This document shows, one piece after another, positions 21,800 through 34,919 of a stretch of 64,000 nt of DNA. The stretch spans positions 1 through 64,000 of the forward strand of contig JASANG010000039.1 of the NCBI GenBank assembly GCA_030248215.1, given 5' to 3'. This stretch comes from Enoplolaimus lenunculus. Taxonomy: Eukaryota; Nematoda; Enoplea; Enoplida; Thoracostomopsidae. Under the pieces are notes generated by a model, which saw only the letters and a program-made list of their open reading frames with translations, did no database searches and was not told where the DNA came from. Each line of letters starts with the position of its first letter. The first letter of the stretch is position 1. The position numbers and the translations under genes are program-made.

Positions 21800-24190
21800 G
21801 TAACATTGGCCACGTTTTGCAACACTTGAATATTTACACATCACGTAGACGACAAGAGTAGTATACAACCCCCTAGGGACAGTCGTAAGTGACTGTCCCA
21901 TGAGGAGGTTTTCTTGGCAATTATTAGTTATTCTGTTTTTTTGTTTCAGGTACAATCAAAGAACAAAGGCAATTTTTATGTAAACAAAGAGTTTTTATGT
22001 TTTAACTTTGTTTTGTATAATTCATGTCATTTCTGTAAATTTAACGCCTCTGTTACTGCGAGTGGTTTAGGTTGTCTTCTGTTTAAGGTTTCCGGCAACT
22101 TAAACCTAAGAGTTAGGCTAAAATTAATCTAAAAACAATGGTTACGAATAGTCTAAGGCTGCGCTTGCTCTAGCACGGAGACGCGAAACCTTATAAGCAT
22201 GAGCTTTGAAGGTCAGTACATTAATTACATTTGATTTACTCTACTTTTGTGTAAATCTTGAGATGTGCATTCGCACCTGTTCGGTAATGTGAAAATGTAT
22301 TGCTAATACTGGTGGTAGGTGTTATATGCATTTGAGACTATGGTCTAAAGTTATAGCAAAAAACAGACTCTGAAAGTAATGGCTGCATCTTGATATTGCG
22401 TTTGAGCGTATAAACGTATTTTATATAGATGTACCACGTACCATCAGTTGATGATAGGACTTGCAACTTTAGTATATAACCAGTGAACGATCAGATTAGA
22501 TATTTCGCATTAGTTTATATCTCAACTACACCTTGATGTCAGCCGGTTGCACTCTGATCGGTCTGGTTGAATGGTTGTTCGTTCCTTAAGTCAAATTATG
22601 GCTCGAATCGAAATTTTACTTAAGTTTTCCACCTAATTATGTGGATGAATTGTAGAGAAATGACTTCAGGGTTCGAAAATAAAAATCCTTATTTATTAAT
22701 AATTGATGAACGTGCTATGTATTAGAGAATATGGCTCCAACATTTATATTTGAAAAGAAAACTTAATTTGGTTAAGAATGTAATAAATATATTTTTATAA
22801 ACTGAATGTTTAAAGATAGCTACTGCAACAGCTCAATTTAGTTGTCTGTTTTATCAGCTTATCTCTTCAGCTTATATCTTAGACGTGTATATTTAAAGTC
22901 TAGAACCAGCGTACTTATTTTTTGCTCAAATGCACTCCGTTATTCCTTTTTAAACGAATTTCAAAGTTATTTTACAGAAAATAGTTAGCTTTTGAACAGG
23001 AATATATATTACAGCTGCGGATAGGTATGGGTTTTGGGAGACCTGTTTTCCGAGTGTGTTATGCCCTGCACGTTAACAGCGAAGCGGATGTGTTCAAATT
23101 CGAAATAATTTGTAATTAAGATACGGATGTCCACGCAGATTGATGTTTACGTTAAAATTTTAAACTTTCTAGACGTTGACGTTAGGCTGTCCTAAGTCAT
23201 GTCTGAAAAACCTTGGACGCCCAAGATTTGTTTGAAATATTGTAACCGTATATTTCAGAACATTCTCGGATTCGGTTTTTTTCACAACCGAATCCGAAAT
23301 TTTTACCGAATCTAAACTTTTGTTAGCACCTGTAACATATAAACACAGGAGCATACTGTTTTCTGGTGGAATGTCGTTGAGAAAGCGTAAGCTTTAGGCT
23401 TTTTTGCATAGGCTTATCCTTCGCTTAGCCTTATGCTTACGGTTAGGCTTAAGTTTAGGAATATGCTTATAATGCTGTTATACAGTCTTGATCTTTACAT
23501 TGTTTCAAATTACCAACTGCTGCTTGGGGCTTCATTCATTTGAGGGTAGCTAATGGTCTGAAGTTATGGACTTAATAAATTCCGGATCCGGAAATAAATT
23601 ATTAAATTTGCAGCTTTAATATATACTTCATATATACACTTATATATCTATTTCTTTTTATATATTTATTTATTTATACATACATATATTTATTTATTTT
23701 ATATGTTTATATAAAAGCTAAAGCGAAATTTCTTATCTATTCGAAGTTTAATTTTATCTTCAAAATAGCTTTAGTTTAGTTTTAGTTCAAAATAGCTTTG
23801 TTCAGCAAAACTTAAGTCCGCGTTTGTTTAGGTCAAATTATCCAGGACTAAGCAGGTCCTATTTAGGGTTGTTTAAAAACAGTAATGGTACCCCGTATCA
23901 TGTTTAACTGTCACACGCTCACATGAGCTATTTAAAAAGAATCCAAGTGGCACTAGCAGCCACATTTAGCTATCTGGACTAAATAGGATAGCTATTTAAG
24001 ATGATTCACGCAGAGTCAACGCAGAATCAGTTAGTTATTCCTGATGTTTAAGTTGTGTTTTGAATTGTTCAAAGTTATGCATAGGAAAAGTTGAAATCTT
24101 AATTTTCCTTATCTCATGTCTATAATTCAAACACACGTTTTGTTGTTGCGTTACTTTTAGAAATTTGCTAACCTAAACTAAAAAAACGCC
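21800..24190. other. No recognised gene; repeats only
   Basis: Holds a CACCAGTTAG-family copy (about 22255-22520), a TTAGGC cluster (about 23390-23480) and AT microsatellite sequence (about 23620-23715). I see no coding exon I would defend. Confidence 0.5.
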
Positions 24191-24199
24191 ACTAATACT

Positions 24200-24370
24200 A
24201 TAGTGCAACAGGAATTCTGATTCCAATTACAATTTCAATTAAAAAATAAGGTCCAGTTCCGATTGCACAAATAATTGGAATCGGTATTTACAAATTATCA
24301 GTATTGCCACAACATTTGTATTTTCTATTCCGGTATAAATTTGCGGTTCCAATTCCGATTCCAGTATCGT
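24200..24370. repeat. CCGATTCC low-complexity repeat family member
   Basis: attctgattccaattacaat ... ggttccaattccgattccag. The same alternating theme is found at 38600-38720, 39459-39616 and 63190-63290. Confidence 0.5.
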
Positions 24371-24989
24371 CTATGGCAAAGAATCAGCAATAATATTGGA
24401 CTGCTGGTACTTTGAAGAACTTGCAAATTTGATGGAAATTCCATTCAGTTTTCATATTAGTACGTGCGACGGTGACACCAAATTCACAATTTGATCGAAT
24501 CCGAATCCTAACATTGCATTTTGCATTGCAAATTTGTGCTGTTAAAATTTCTACTGTTAAAAAAATTTAGCGTATTGCCAAACATTGTTGGATTCAGCTT
24601 TTTTACAAACGAATTTCCGAATCCAAATTCAAACATTTGTAAGAAATTTTGCTTCGATTTCATTTCCAAACATGTCAAGAATCAATGCTAAATATTAATT
24701 TAATTGAATAAACAGATTAGTAATCCTCTTTTAAAGTTTCGGGATTCACTTCCGTCGGAAGCCTTACAAGAAATTTGTCTTCTGTAACAAATATTTAAAA
24801 TTGTAAATTTTGCATTCAAGTTATAAAATCTCTCATTTTTACTATTAAAAATGTCAAAAATTGTGCAAAATAATTTACATAATATTTGGAGTTATTATGC
24901 ATCATTTCTAGCCAACGAAAAGCTAAAGAGTTTGTGTAAATTTCGTATAATTTGATTTATTCGCATTTACAAATTCCGAAATCAAGCTG

Positions 24990-25640
24990 AGGTTACGTGA
25001 AAAGAAACAAAAAATTCTTCAAAAATTGGCCAACAGAAAACTTTTGCAATCCTCTAAAAATGTATTGTTTTGAATAATATTAGATTGGTTAAAAATTTGA
25101 TCAACATAGCTCTGCCTCTGCTAAAAGTTTTTACTAATGTCAAAATATTTTTTAACCAAAGAAGGCCTTATGTAAAATTTACCCGAAAATCCATCAGCAT
25201 TTGAAAAAAGCATTTCAAATACTAAATTCTGAGCAATATGTATCGAAAAAATCTGAACGATTATACCAGCTTATGAAACCTGAACTTTCTAATTCCCGAA
25301 ACCAGTCCGTTGCTGGTCTCATAGAACTATTTTCGAAAGCTTTTCGTAATAAGGCTCGAATATTGCTTCATTTCTTGCAAAAAGACTATAAATAAATATG
25401 GAAGCTTCTCCATTGACGGACAGGAGCTTTCTCCCATTGTTGATCTCATGAGATACGTCATTATTTCTTACGATACTAAAATTCCTTCGGATGGTGCAAA
25501 ATTTATTGATTACCTAAAATCAATCGTACATTTTGTCTGTGTTCGTCTATTCAATGACAGCAGCGGATACGAGTTGCTGTACAATGGACAACTGACTCCA
25601 TGTTCACATCATGCTGTACCAATCAACCTGATATGAATAC
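24990..25640 (+). pseudogene. PX-like Polinton protein, fossil fragment (element A)
   Basis: A lysine-rich helical beginning is followed by a C-terminal block with GSFSIDGQELSPIVDLMRYV, which aligns with GSFSVNGQTFSSIVDLVRYV of element B. The pattern of an -nG- turn, then SxIVDLxxY, then a conserved acidic/Gly segment and an LK segment is typical of the C-terminal protein found in many Polintons. Broken. Confidence 0.55.
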
Positions 25641-25805
25641 AAGGATTGTTGCTATCGTCACTGCAGCATTCAGAGTACTTGGACCGACATGTTCAAAACT
25701 CCCAAAGTTTTGAAGTGCCGTGCCCACAGCAGAATTCTGAACTTCCTAGACGTTCGATGTGAGGATTTCCACAACTGTGGTCGTGGAATCCGCACCTGCA
25801 ACATA
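25545..25805 (-). pseudogene. Cysteine-rich repeat protein, fossil (element A)
   Basis: Reads NPHIERLGSSEFCCGHG in one block and PCIHIRLIGTACCEHG followed by VSCPLYS in the next. Both blocks align with the element B gene at 48819-49091. The repeated pattern (I/V-H-I ... G ... C-C-x-H-G) suggests small metal-binding or disulphide-knot modules. I do not recognise the family. Broken. Confidence 0.5.
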
Positions 25806-26799
25806 TATTGTGAAAATACAAAATTTTATCTCTTATTTATCATTCAGTACAAAAAATTAATATAAATGATAACTATTTATACATTAACATTAGTACTGCT
25901 GACGAACCTGCATCAAAATGATAATTATCAATGAAGTAGCTCCTGTATTCTACGGCATGAGTGATATCCATTACACATTGAGCAAAAATTATGATTAATA
26001 TTATGAGCAGATTGGCTTGCCTTAGAATAGGGCTGACAATTTCCTTCATATGGATGCCGTACCAAGCATGTTGAGCAGTATTATTTAGTAGACAGTGTTG
26101 GATTTTCAACTGAATGAACAATAATAGATTCGGCTATCTGTTTATCGATTTTCTATCTTCCTACACACCGACACACCAGTACCGTCTAGCTGTTACCCTC
26201 ATATGGATTGCAATTTGATAATGCAAAAGGTTTTCAGACTCTGTAAGCTTATGCTTGTCTTCATGTGCTCACTACATTTTCGGCAGTTTATTCAGAGCTC
26301 TCCAGGTTAACGGTGGTTGTGTATTGCTTATTTTTTCATTAATGTCAATGTTAGAATTAGAAACTACAGAGTCGTAGTTTTGCAGCTGACATACAGTTGT
26401 ACTCAGCAGTTCTGTGTTTGACTGAGTATCCACAAATCGTTGACATTAACAGAAAAATCTCGGGTTATCTGTTACATGTCAACACATAACTCTATTTCTG
26501 TTGCAGTGTCATATCAAAAAAGTTATGTTCAGCAATTCGTCGTCAAAATGGTTATAATTACTATTGTTCATGGTGTTAATACAGAATGTAAGTGATTTAC
26601 GACTCCAGAATATTTATTCAAAAGTATAACAACATTTTTACACATAACAAATGGCTCAATGATCAAATTTCTTAAATATTTGAAGCAGGTCTCTTCTGAT
26701 TCCAAGAAAATGGATAATTTTTAAGATTTGAAAATCTGATTCGCCGTCGACAATTGTCAATAGTGCATCGTTCGATAAAATCTTTCATAACGCTTGGAA

Positions 26800-27120
26800 T
26801 TTTTTATAGTATATTCTTCAAATAATAATCATACGCCAGGAATTGTGTAAGCATGTCTAGTTGATAAGGGTTAAGCATTGATGAAGAACACACTGTAGGA
26901 CAATGTTTTCCTCGAACTTCTGGCATAGTACATATTGGAGGACTTGGACCTACAACGAAATACTCGCCTTGTTTTGCAGGAGCTGCACCCCCGAAGTCAA
27001 TAAGCATAGGTCAGCGTTCCCAGGGATAATAACAACGATTGCTGTGGTAAGGTCTCAGCGAACAATACCAATTTCTGCCAGACGTATGATGCAATTGTAG
27101 AGTTGATAGAACACAAGTTT
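26800..27120 (-). pseudogene. Protein-kinase-like fossil fragment
   Basis: MLIDFGGAAPAKQG resembles the DFG region of a protein kinase, and sequence just upstream on the same strand resembles a catalytic-loop region. Kinase genes occur in large DNA viruses and some virus-like elements, so this may be cargo of element A. Broken. It could also be a chance resemblance or a captured host kinase. Confidence 0.35.
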
Positions 27121-28129
27121 AGCATCTGTATAATTAAGTGGACTATTCTAGGAGCAATATGATTCCAATTCGCGTGCATAAGGATTCAATGCGAAGAAAA
27201 ATAAACAGTAGTTGATCCTGAGTCATTTTGCACTGCGTGATCTTGGAGCTTGACTACGTTTGGAACCTAAAACATTTCAGATCTCTCGTTATTGTCGCTA
27301 TCAAGCGTCGACGTGTTATTGTTATCCACTTTTCACAAAGCATGATTTAGCACGGTGCTCGGCAGTGAACGTTTTAAAATAGTGGCACGTCCAGATGCCA
27401 ATTTATGCAGCTATGACTGTTAAGATTTCAGAAATTTGATACCAAATTTGAATAAAATTATTGTGAGTGACTCGAGATACTGTTGTCTCAATGGGATCGA
27501 ATTGTTTTGATTGTAACAGCACCAAGTACGAAAACATAACGTTTTCTTGGTCAAATTTGATTATCGTGACTGTGCAAGGTGTAGAAAATTTGCTGAAATG
27601 TTGTTTTTGTTATAGATAGCAGAGAACCGTTAAGGTCAAGTGTACATTCATGTTCGTAGCCTGTGTGTGGGCAGATTAACGCGAGTGCTTTGATTTTTAG
27701 CATTTTGGTGATGGGCAGGGCAATATTAAATTTTATTTTTCTTCCTTACCCCTAATTTTTTCAGCTGTTTGACAACCGCACCAATTTCTACGACCGAAAA
27801 TTTTTTGAGTTGGTGGCTGCTACGCCTAGGCTTATTGATGCAACAACTACAACTACATTTATTTCTGTGCCTATCCAAAATTTTACTGATTTTGCAAAAT
27901 TTGTTCACACCGTTAGCTAACCTAAGTTGCAAAATTATTCTCCAAATCCGGTTATCTGACAACAACACCTATTTTTGTGTCTAAATCAGGCAGCTACTCC
28001 AAATTGCTGACGCAAATTTAGTTCAAGTACCAAATTATTTGTCGAATGTAAATTTCATTTATGCCATTAAATGACCCAATTTTGTGATGCTTCCTGTTTA
28101 CTGCAACGTACGACTTCATGTTGAAGTCT

Positions 28130-28320
28130 TTTTCTCACCACTGCCAAGATTGGTGGATGTTCGTCGCACATTCTCGGATGCACCTCAATTGTGAGCACTT
28201 TATGCGGGGGTCACGTTATAGCTGGGGCAGCCTGGAACACGATTTGTCCCTATGACTACAGCTGGTAACATTTTGTCTGATCGTGTATCCGCTGTCAGAT
28301 TCAAAAAATATGAATTGTCT
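28130..28320 (+). pseudogene. Unrecognised coding relic with DVRRTFSDAP
   Basis: One + frame reads LPRLVDVRRTFSDAP and then FVPMTTAGNILSDRVSAV. The amino-acid texture looks protein-like and the piece lies at the right end of element A. I cannot assign it. Confidence 0.25.
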
Positions 28321-28353
28321 GCTATCCTGATGCGACATCTACTGTTTGTACTG

Positions 28354-28705
28354 CAATATCATATGATATTCCAAATATTGTCTGCGAGTATCATGAAATG
28401 TTTGAAAATGTCTGCAAAGTTGTGGTAAACTAGCTTGATTGTTCCGTAGAATGTCATATGATACTAAAATTTGAAATTGGAATTATTTGTACTTTAGGAA
28501 TATATTTTGGAAAAAATTGAGCGAGAAACAGAAACGTAGAAGCTAATTCAACTTTCGAAATGATTTAATGCTGCATTATCTGACTTTTTACTGTTTTTAG
28601 CGCGCACAAATTCCATTGTTGTGCATAATATCATATGATATTTAGTAGGTTTTTGGAATATCATATGATATTCGCGTAAATGTCTCGCAGTATCATATGA
28701 CAAAT
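28354..28705. repeat. ATATCATATGATAT palindrome cluster
   Basis: The self-complementary core tatcatatgata occurs at about 28357, 28629 and 28659, with variants (gtcatatgatac, gtatcatatgac) at about 28453 and 28690. The flanking tctgcgagtatcat and tctcgcagtatcat recur as well, so this is a scrambled repeat rather than a single site. Confidence 0.7.
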
Positions 28706-28957
28706 GGCTATACGTATGCGATGATCGCATGAGATCAGTGACTTGTAAGTCAATGTAAGGTGACATTCACATTTTGTCTACATAACCGCTATTCAGATCA
28801 CAAAATTTTATGTTGACGTCGAATCAACTTGGACAAAACGTCAAGCTATATCGCGAACCCCGCATACATTCTTCGGGCTTTGCCTTGCTTTCATTTAAAT
28901 GTTTTGTGTTTGGTGTTTGTGTTGTCAGGCATTTGTTTCTAATTCCATCGAAAAAAA

Positions 28958-29148
28958 ATGAAAAAATTAGTTCCATTTAGATCTAGCAGTACAAGTACTG
29001 ATACGATGTACATAGCTACGACGAAAATTTCAAATAATCCGAAACATTCTACTGGTTCTACAGCAACCTATATTACGTCTACAGAAACTACAAGCTATTC
29101 TAAATGGTTGGATTACACCGCTGGCGCAGTGTTCCAATATCGATGTGT
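28958..29148 (+). CDS. Ser/Thr-rich exon-like open frame
   Basis: An open frame starts MKKLVPFRSSSTSTDTM, continues with many Ser/Thr and ends ...TAGAVFQYRC at a strong donor, tgt|gtaagt. It resembles a mucin-like stalk and recalls the Ser/Thr-rich frame at 50630-50990. The partner exon is unknown. It could be chance composition. Confidence 0.3.
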
Positions 29149-29299
29149 AAGTAGCATCCCTGACTTTCATGCGACATTAGTGATACCCAAAAATATCAGA
29201 GTGATTGTGTTAGTGCGGTTGTTTGCATGTTTGTTTTGCTTCAAGCGACTTAGTTTTGCACGGTTGCTTTTGATTTTTATTCTTATATATTTTTAAAAC

Positions 29300-30455
29300 C
29301 ACTAACAAATGGTAGTAGGAGAGGGCGGAGGTATTGTTTCAGTACCTAGAAATTTTTCTATTTAAAATGCTTACGCGTAGGTGAATATTTTAGGGCTCCG
29401 CTTTCTGGCGGACTGTCAAGCGCGTTTATGGTTCGATTATTGGCTATGTTCGGACTACCGTAAGCATTTAGCAATTGCGCAGTGCGTATGGCAAACAATT
29501 ACTGACCTTAGCAGAGTAATCAAGCCTTAAAAGCTCGAATGATTTCGACTGCATGGTGATGACATTTTAGTTAGCACCATCATGTTGAACGAAAGATTAG
29601 TAGCCAGCAGCATAGTTCCATTGCTTCCTTTCAATATAATTGGAATACGATCAAACTGACAGACATGCCCTGACACTGCTGTGACATAGGTATAATCTTC
29701 TTTCGGTATCTGATCCAGCGTCGATTGAGCCGAAGAGTCCTGCATAAAGAAACGTCACAGCTGAATGAAATTGAAATGTAAGTAATAGAAGGAAGTAGGG
29801 GTCATATTGCAGAAAGAAGTGAATACGTCTACAACGTAGTACCTAGTTGAAGCTCCGGGGCTGATTTCTCATCGGTAGAAGGTCTTGCGAATCCGTATCG
29901 CCCGACTACGTTACCAGTTGTTAAAAGTGAGAAATAAAACAGTGAAGGTTATTGCATTCCTAACAGTAAGCTAACTGCTTTAGTGATGCCAGTCCAGCAA
30001 GTATAGGAACCACATTGTATTTGAAACGCATTGTTGGCTTATCTTGAGGGAGAATGCGGATTTCTGTGGAAATTACCTTGAAAATAACTCAGTGTGGTAT
30101 TGTTTTAGCAATTGCATCCATCTAGGTTCTGCTTAAATTAACAACAGCTTTTCAAAGTTTTAGGGCAGCTGTCGAAACAGTTGCAAATCAACGGATTCGC
30201 CCTGAGGTAGCTTCGTAAACTAAGACAGCGACATATACTAGATTCGATGGGCACGAGATCTGACCAAACTTTAGCAACTATTGTGTGATTCAGCGAGATC
30301 AGATTAACGTACTGTGGTAAAGAATTGACGCAAACTCGCTGTCAGAACTGTGGACTAATTTTTCAAATGGGCAGAATCCTGTACGGTGTATAGATTTTTT
30401 CGTATATTCTCGGTTTTTTCCTATAATCTCATTAGTTTTTCCGTAACTGTTGAAT
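29300..30455. other. No recognised gene
   Basis: Short frames only. The - strand frame at 29527-29745 has no recognisable motif. Confidence 0.4.
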
Positions 30456-30459
30456 TGGT

Positions 30460-30900
30460 CTTGTGGGTTAGAGGGTGGGTCCTAACAACTTTGAGTTTTG
30501 GTGTTTTTGTCGAATACTCAGAGCATTGCATTTAAAAAGGGCATGCGGGAAAAGGGAGGGTACAAAAATTACAGGTATGAACATACAGCAGTGCATGTTA
30601 GTATCTGACATGCAAAAACGTTAGTTCCTGTGTTTAGCGAATGCATGGCGTATTTCATTTAGCAGGGAATGTGGGTCAGAGGGTGGGCCTTGAGAAGTCT
30701 CAAATTAGAGACATGGACACTACTGTCTTACAAAATCTTTAGTTTCAGTGTATTTCATTTAAAAGGGTAAGTGGGAAAATGGGTGGGTTTTGAAGTCTCA
30801 AATTAGAGACATAGATACTACTGTCTTTCTAATCCTTTAGTTTCAATGTATTTAATTTAAAAGGGCAAGTTGGGAAGAGGATGGGCTTGGAAAATAAACG
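30460..30900. repeat. Tandem repeat, about 112 bp period
   Basis: Units share agtctcaaattagagacat, then actactgtctt, then tttagtttcagtgtatttca and aaaagggcaagtgggaaa. Two units are clear and the outer ones are degraded. Confidence 0.75.
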
Positions 30901-31182
30901 TGAGTGTTTTAGTTAATAGATATTTTCGTTCAGGATTAGCTGGAACACAGTGCCTGATTCATGTTATTTTGCAAAATGTTTGGTTTTTCAAGCAGTAAAA
31001 ATACTTGTGAATTTGTTGAACTTACTGTAATTCTGCGGGATATCTGACTTTAAACAAAGTGAGCAGATCGTTTGAAAATTGTTGACATACAAAATATTAA
31101 TGAAACTGCTTCCGCTTAAATTTCTGTGCTTTTATACTGATATTCTGGCTGAAAATTAGATAACGAGATGATAATTTTTTAC

Positions 31183-31545
31183 AAATTTGACCTAGTTATT
31201 TGCCTAAAATTTTACAAATTTTACTGCCGCGTTATCTAGTTTTCTAAAATTTGCCGCTTGATGTAGCACTTTCCAGGTAATAAAATTCCAGATTGCATGT
31301 TGTAACTAGCACGCTGACCTGATTTAACAAATTAGCACGTGATATCATAGTTTTGTATAACAAAATTTTACAAATTTATCCTAATTATTTCTCTAAAACT
31401 TCACAATTACAGTCGCGTAATCTTGTTTTCTAAAATTTTCTGCTTAAAGGAGCTGGTTTTCCAAGCACTAAAATCCAGGCTGCATGTTGTAACTGGCACT
31501 CTGACCTAGGTTACCGAATTAGCACGTGATATACGTAGTTTCGCA
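31183..31545. repeat. Tandem duplication, about 187 bp
   Basis: Two copies with shared landmarks: caaaattttacaaattt, gtcgcgtaatct/gccgcgttatct, gcatgttgtaactagcac/gcatgttgtaactggcac and attagcacgtgatat. Confidence 0.75.
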
Positions 31546-31797
31546 AATCATAATGAAATCTGGATGACATTACTGGTGTGTTTCGTTTTTTGTGCCTAAT
31601 GCAGACACTTATTCTGGAACCAGTGTATCCATCTATAAAATATAGTTTTTTCTGAAATGTTTTGTAACATATCTGAACTTGACACAAAATTTGTAGATGC
31701 ACTTTGTTTTCTACAATCGTTAGATTTATTTTTTATACTTCACTTACCTAATGTTTTTTTAATTTTCGAAATAATATTTGTTAACAATTACTGTGTA

Positions 31798-31882
31798 GTT
31801 GTACGTGATACTTATTATGGCAGTTACACATACCAACACAATAAATATTGGCTACAATACATTTGCGACGACCGAAATGAAG
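31798..31882 (+). other. Exon-like segment between good splice signals
   Basis: The acceptor caattactgtgtag and donor atgaag|gtatgc bracket 85 bases. One frame reads VRDTYYGSYTYQHNKYWLQY, which looks protein-like, while a phase-0 frame is also open. There is no family match and no clear neighbour exon. Confidence 0.25.
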
Positions 31883-32114
31883 GTATGCTTTCTTGGGAGC
31901 ATTAATTGATACCATTTCATGTTTGCGCATTGCATAAATGTCAGCGAGCCCCATTCGCTAACAACAGAAAAGTTTGAAGTTAGTTCGTGCAAACATTGTG
32001 TTATGAATACGCTGTTTTGGACATCTTGGTTAACTTAACTGATGTGAGTTAGCTTCGAGATTCAATGGGCAATATACCTGGTTTTTTGTTCGTTTCTTTC
32101 ATATTTGCGTATTG

Positions 32115-32325
32115 CTGTAGATTTTTTACAAAAAAACTGATTGCCGCCGCGGTATATAAATGGTACTTTTAAACGTTACGGCCAATATCGCTTTGAGGGC
32201 GCCCCAGAAGCCTAAGCCTGTGGATTTTTTACAAAAAAATTGATTGCCGCCGCGGTATATAAATGGTACTTTTAAATGTTACGGCCAATATCGCTTTGAG
32301 GGCGCCCCAGAAGCCTAAGCCTAAG
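32115..32325. repeat. Tandem duplication, 103 bp period
   Basis: gattttttacaaaaaaactg ... gccgccgcggtatataaatg ... cgccccagaagcctaagcct occurs twice with only a few differences, so the duplication is recent. It merges into a TTAGGC MITE end at 32310-32402. Confidence 0.85.
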
Positions 32326-32402
32326 CCAAAAAACAGTTATCCGGAAACTTAAAGTGACTCTTTTCCAGCCATCGGAAATGGTCTGTCCCTGTTCTATACA
32401 TG
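32310..32402. mobile_element. TTAGGC MITE, right half
   Basis: agcctaagcctaagcc, then agtgactcttttccagcc, then gtccctgttctatacatggg. It aligns with the right half of 36748-36941. Confidence 0.65.
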
Positions 32403-32404
32403 GG

Positions 32405-34125
32405 TTCAAATATTTCTAGACTATTGGGTATATATTGTAATTTTTGTTATTCATGTGGGAAAGCGTTCAAGCTTAAAAGCTGAGTAGCCTAAATATACAT
32501 CATTCAGTTGTAATGTGCATATAATCAATATAGCAGAATAGACTTTTTGCGTTCTCTACTTTTTGTCGTGCAGTATAGTGTATTACGTCTGGGTAGTCAT
32601 AACAAATTGTGAAATTTGCTTTCACTGTTTTTGAATTAATCACGAAGGTTTATGTTTCTTTCTTAAAGTTTTGAGTCAGTTGTATTCAAATATTAAACGT
32701 TCGTTTTTTTAAACTTTTGCCTGCTTACAATGATGGCGGATCCGGAAATTTTTCATGACGAAATCGTGATTGCGATATATAAATAGTAAAATAATGCTCT
32801 CGGGAGCATAAAAAAGGTAGCCAAGAATGCAATTTTAGAACTGTTAATCATACCGGAGATATGTTGTGGCTTTGCTGCCTGTGTTTTGACGCAAGACTTG
32901 CAAGACCGCTAATGGAGGAAGAATTTGAGTGTGCGAAAATTTTCACACACTGAATTTCTGTTTTTAAGCTAAGATTTCAGAAAACCACTATCCAAGATTT
33001 GACGGGCAGAAAGTTTTGGTTAAAATGTTTTAAAAATGATGGACGGGGGACAAAATCTGGATTAGCAGTGATTGAATCGGAGAAAAATCAAGTTTGAAGT
33101 TGAGTGCTTTCGCAGAGTTGGTATCTACCTTTATGACAGCCAACACCCTGTAGACCAGCGGACCTGACCGAGCCGTTCACAACGTGCGCACCTGTTTAAA
33201 AAATATCGCAAGCGAGACGGAACAGCGTTTTTTAGTTAATTTCAACACAAAATCTGACGTTGAAATGCGATCATTTGATGGAATACATTTTAATCAGATC
33301 GTCGATTCCGGGCATTTTCTCCCTGATTTTTTGAAGCACACGGATCCAGAGTAAAACCCAGAAATTTTGTCATAAAAACTCAGACACGGACCCAGATCTG
33401 AAATGTTTCAAAATCCAAACCTGGACACAGAATTTTTCTGCATACAAAAATCCGGACCTGAATAAAACACTAAATACAGTGTACCTCGGATTGTATCACC
33501 CAAATCCGTAATTTGTGAATGTGCCGGTATTTAAGCACACAATATTTTAGCTGGTGACCATTCTGATTTTTGAAAAAGTGATAATGTTGACGAACATACA
33601 GCCATGCTTTGGTGATAAGTGCTACACCTGTTTAGAACGGCAACTCTTGTAAGTACCAAACAAAATATGTGGCACAATTAATACATTTGTTTTTATTTTG
33701 AGCAACCAAAGCATTTGAAGGTCAATTGTTTTACAACAACAACATTGTTTTGACTCGCGCGTTATCTCATGCAAGTTATTCAGCAAGAAATAAATTTATT
33801 TCAGTCGCTAGAATATCTCTGATTCTTTTTAATTTGCACACTGTGTAGCGTTTGCTGAGCTGTCGTTAAAGCACTTGCTTGCACTTTTGTCCCATGGAAA
33901 AAATATATTTAAAAAGTTGTTTTAGCTACACTTAGCTTAAGCTAGCAAATCAAGCTGTTTTTCTAACCACCGTAAACCTTTTGATACGCGACAAATAAAG
34001 GTTAATTCAACGGATGGATAGTGCCATACCCCAGATATATAATACTGTACCGTTGTTACAATTGTATCTTAATAATTGTTTGATTTCTAATTCGTCATTA
34101 CGAGCACTGAATAGCAGTACATGTA
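32405..34125. other. No recognised gene
   Basis: Contains a ggcggatccggaaatt motif near 32736 shared with other repeats, and loose cggacc-type repeats at 33340-33470. Frames are short. Confidence 0.4.
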
Positions 34126-34134
34126 GCACATATG

Positions 34135-34595
34135 AATAACAGGATGTGGGGCAGTGGGAGGGTCCAAAGACTGAAACCGGTAAAGAATCACTTGAATTTT
34201 ATAACCCTCAATAAAGTTATCTGTTTGTCAATTCCGATTCCTAGCGCTAGCATACATTTATAAATATTAAGACATGTGGGGTTGTGCGCACTTGAATTTT
34301 ATAACCTCTACGAGAGTTCAAATCTATAATTGATCAAAGAAACAAATCCAACAGGACATGTGGGGCAGTGGGTGGGTCCTAAGACTGAAACCGGAATCAC
34401 TTGAATTTTATAAGCTCTACGAGAGTTAAAAAACTATAATTGATCAAATAGACGAATTCAACAGGACATGTGGGGCAGTGTGAGGATCCAAAGACTGAAA
34501 CCGGAATAACTTGAATTTTATAAGCTTCAGCGAAGTGATCAATTTGCGAATTCTCAATGGAAATATTAGGGCAAGAGGGACAGAGGGAGGGTCTG
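34135..34595. repeat. Tandem repeat, about 105 bp period
   Basis: Four to five units share acatgtggggcagtggg, then gactgaaaccggaatcactt and then gaattttataagctctacga. The middle two units are the best preserved. Confidence 0.8.
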
Positions 34596-34919
34596 AAGAA
34601 TGCTTTTTCTTTTTTAATTAACTTTTTCGTCGTAGTTCATCTGTGGAGCGTTTAATCGAATGACTCAAGCGGTCATTTATACAAAGGGCGTCTTACTGGC
34701 AGACCACATAAAATGGTAGTTGACCGAGCGCGCAAAAATATTGAGGTTCGAGAGTTCGGGGCTACGGCTTTTCGATCTTTCAAAATCTTGGAAAAACATG
34801 TGGCTGCTACGTCATGTGAATGGCATATGTATATGCCTTCACGACGGCAGCACTTTTGCACGAAATACCGTTGTGAATTGATGAGATATTTTATTCAGAT
34901 GTACAACTGACGATTTGTA

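Larger units (their letters stand above)
24960..28330. mobile_element. Polinton (Maverick)-type element A, broken relic
   Basis: A fossil assigned by homology of two parts to element B: a + strand PX-like protein (about 24990-25640) and a - strand cysteine-rich protein (about 25545-25805), arranged tail to tail as in B. A - strand kinase-like piece (about 26800-27120) and a + strand piece with DVRRTFSDAP (about 28130-28320) may also belong. It is heavily broken, with many breaks, and looks clearly older than B. I found no terminal inverted repeats, so the ends are estimates. Confidence 0.55.

Noticed and set aside
28340-28700. CRISPR-like array
   Set aside because: The spacing is irregular, the repeats are self-palindromic and the genome is eukaryotic.
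29527-29745. - strand 72-residue frame with a plausible protein texture
   Set aside because: No splice or promoter context, no motif and no second copy.
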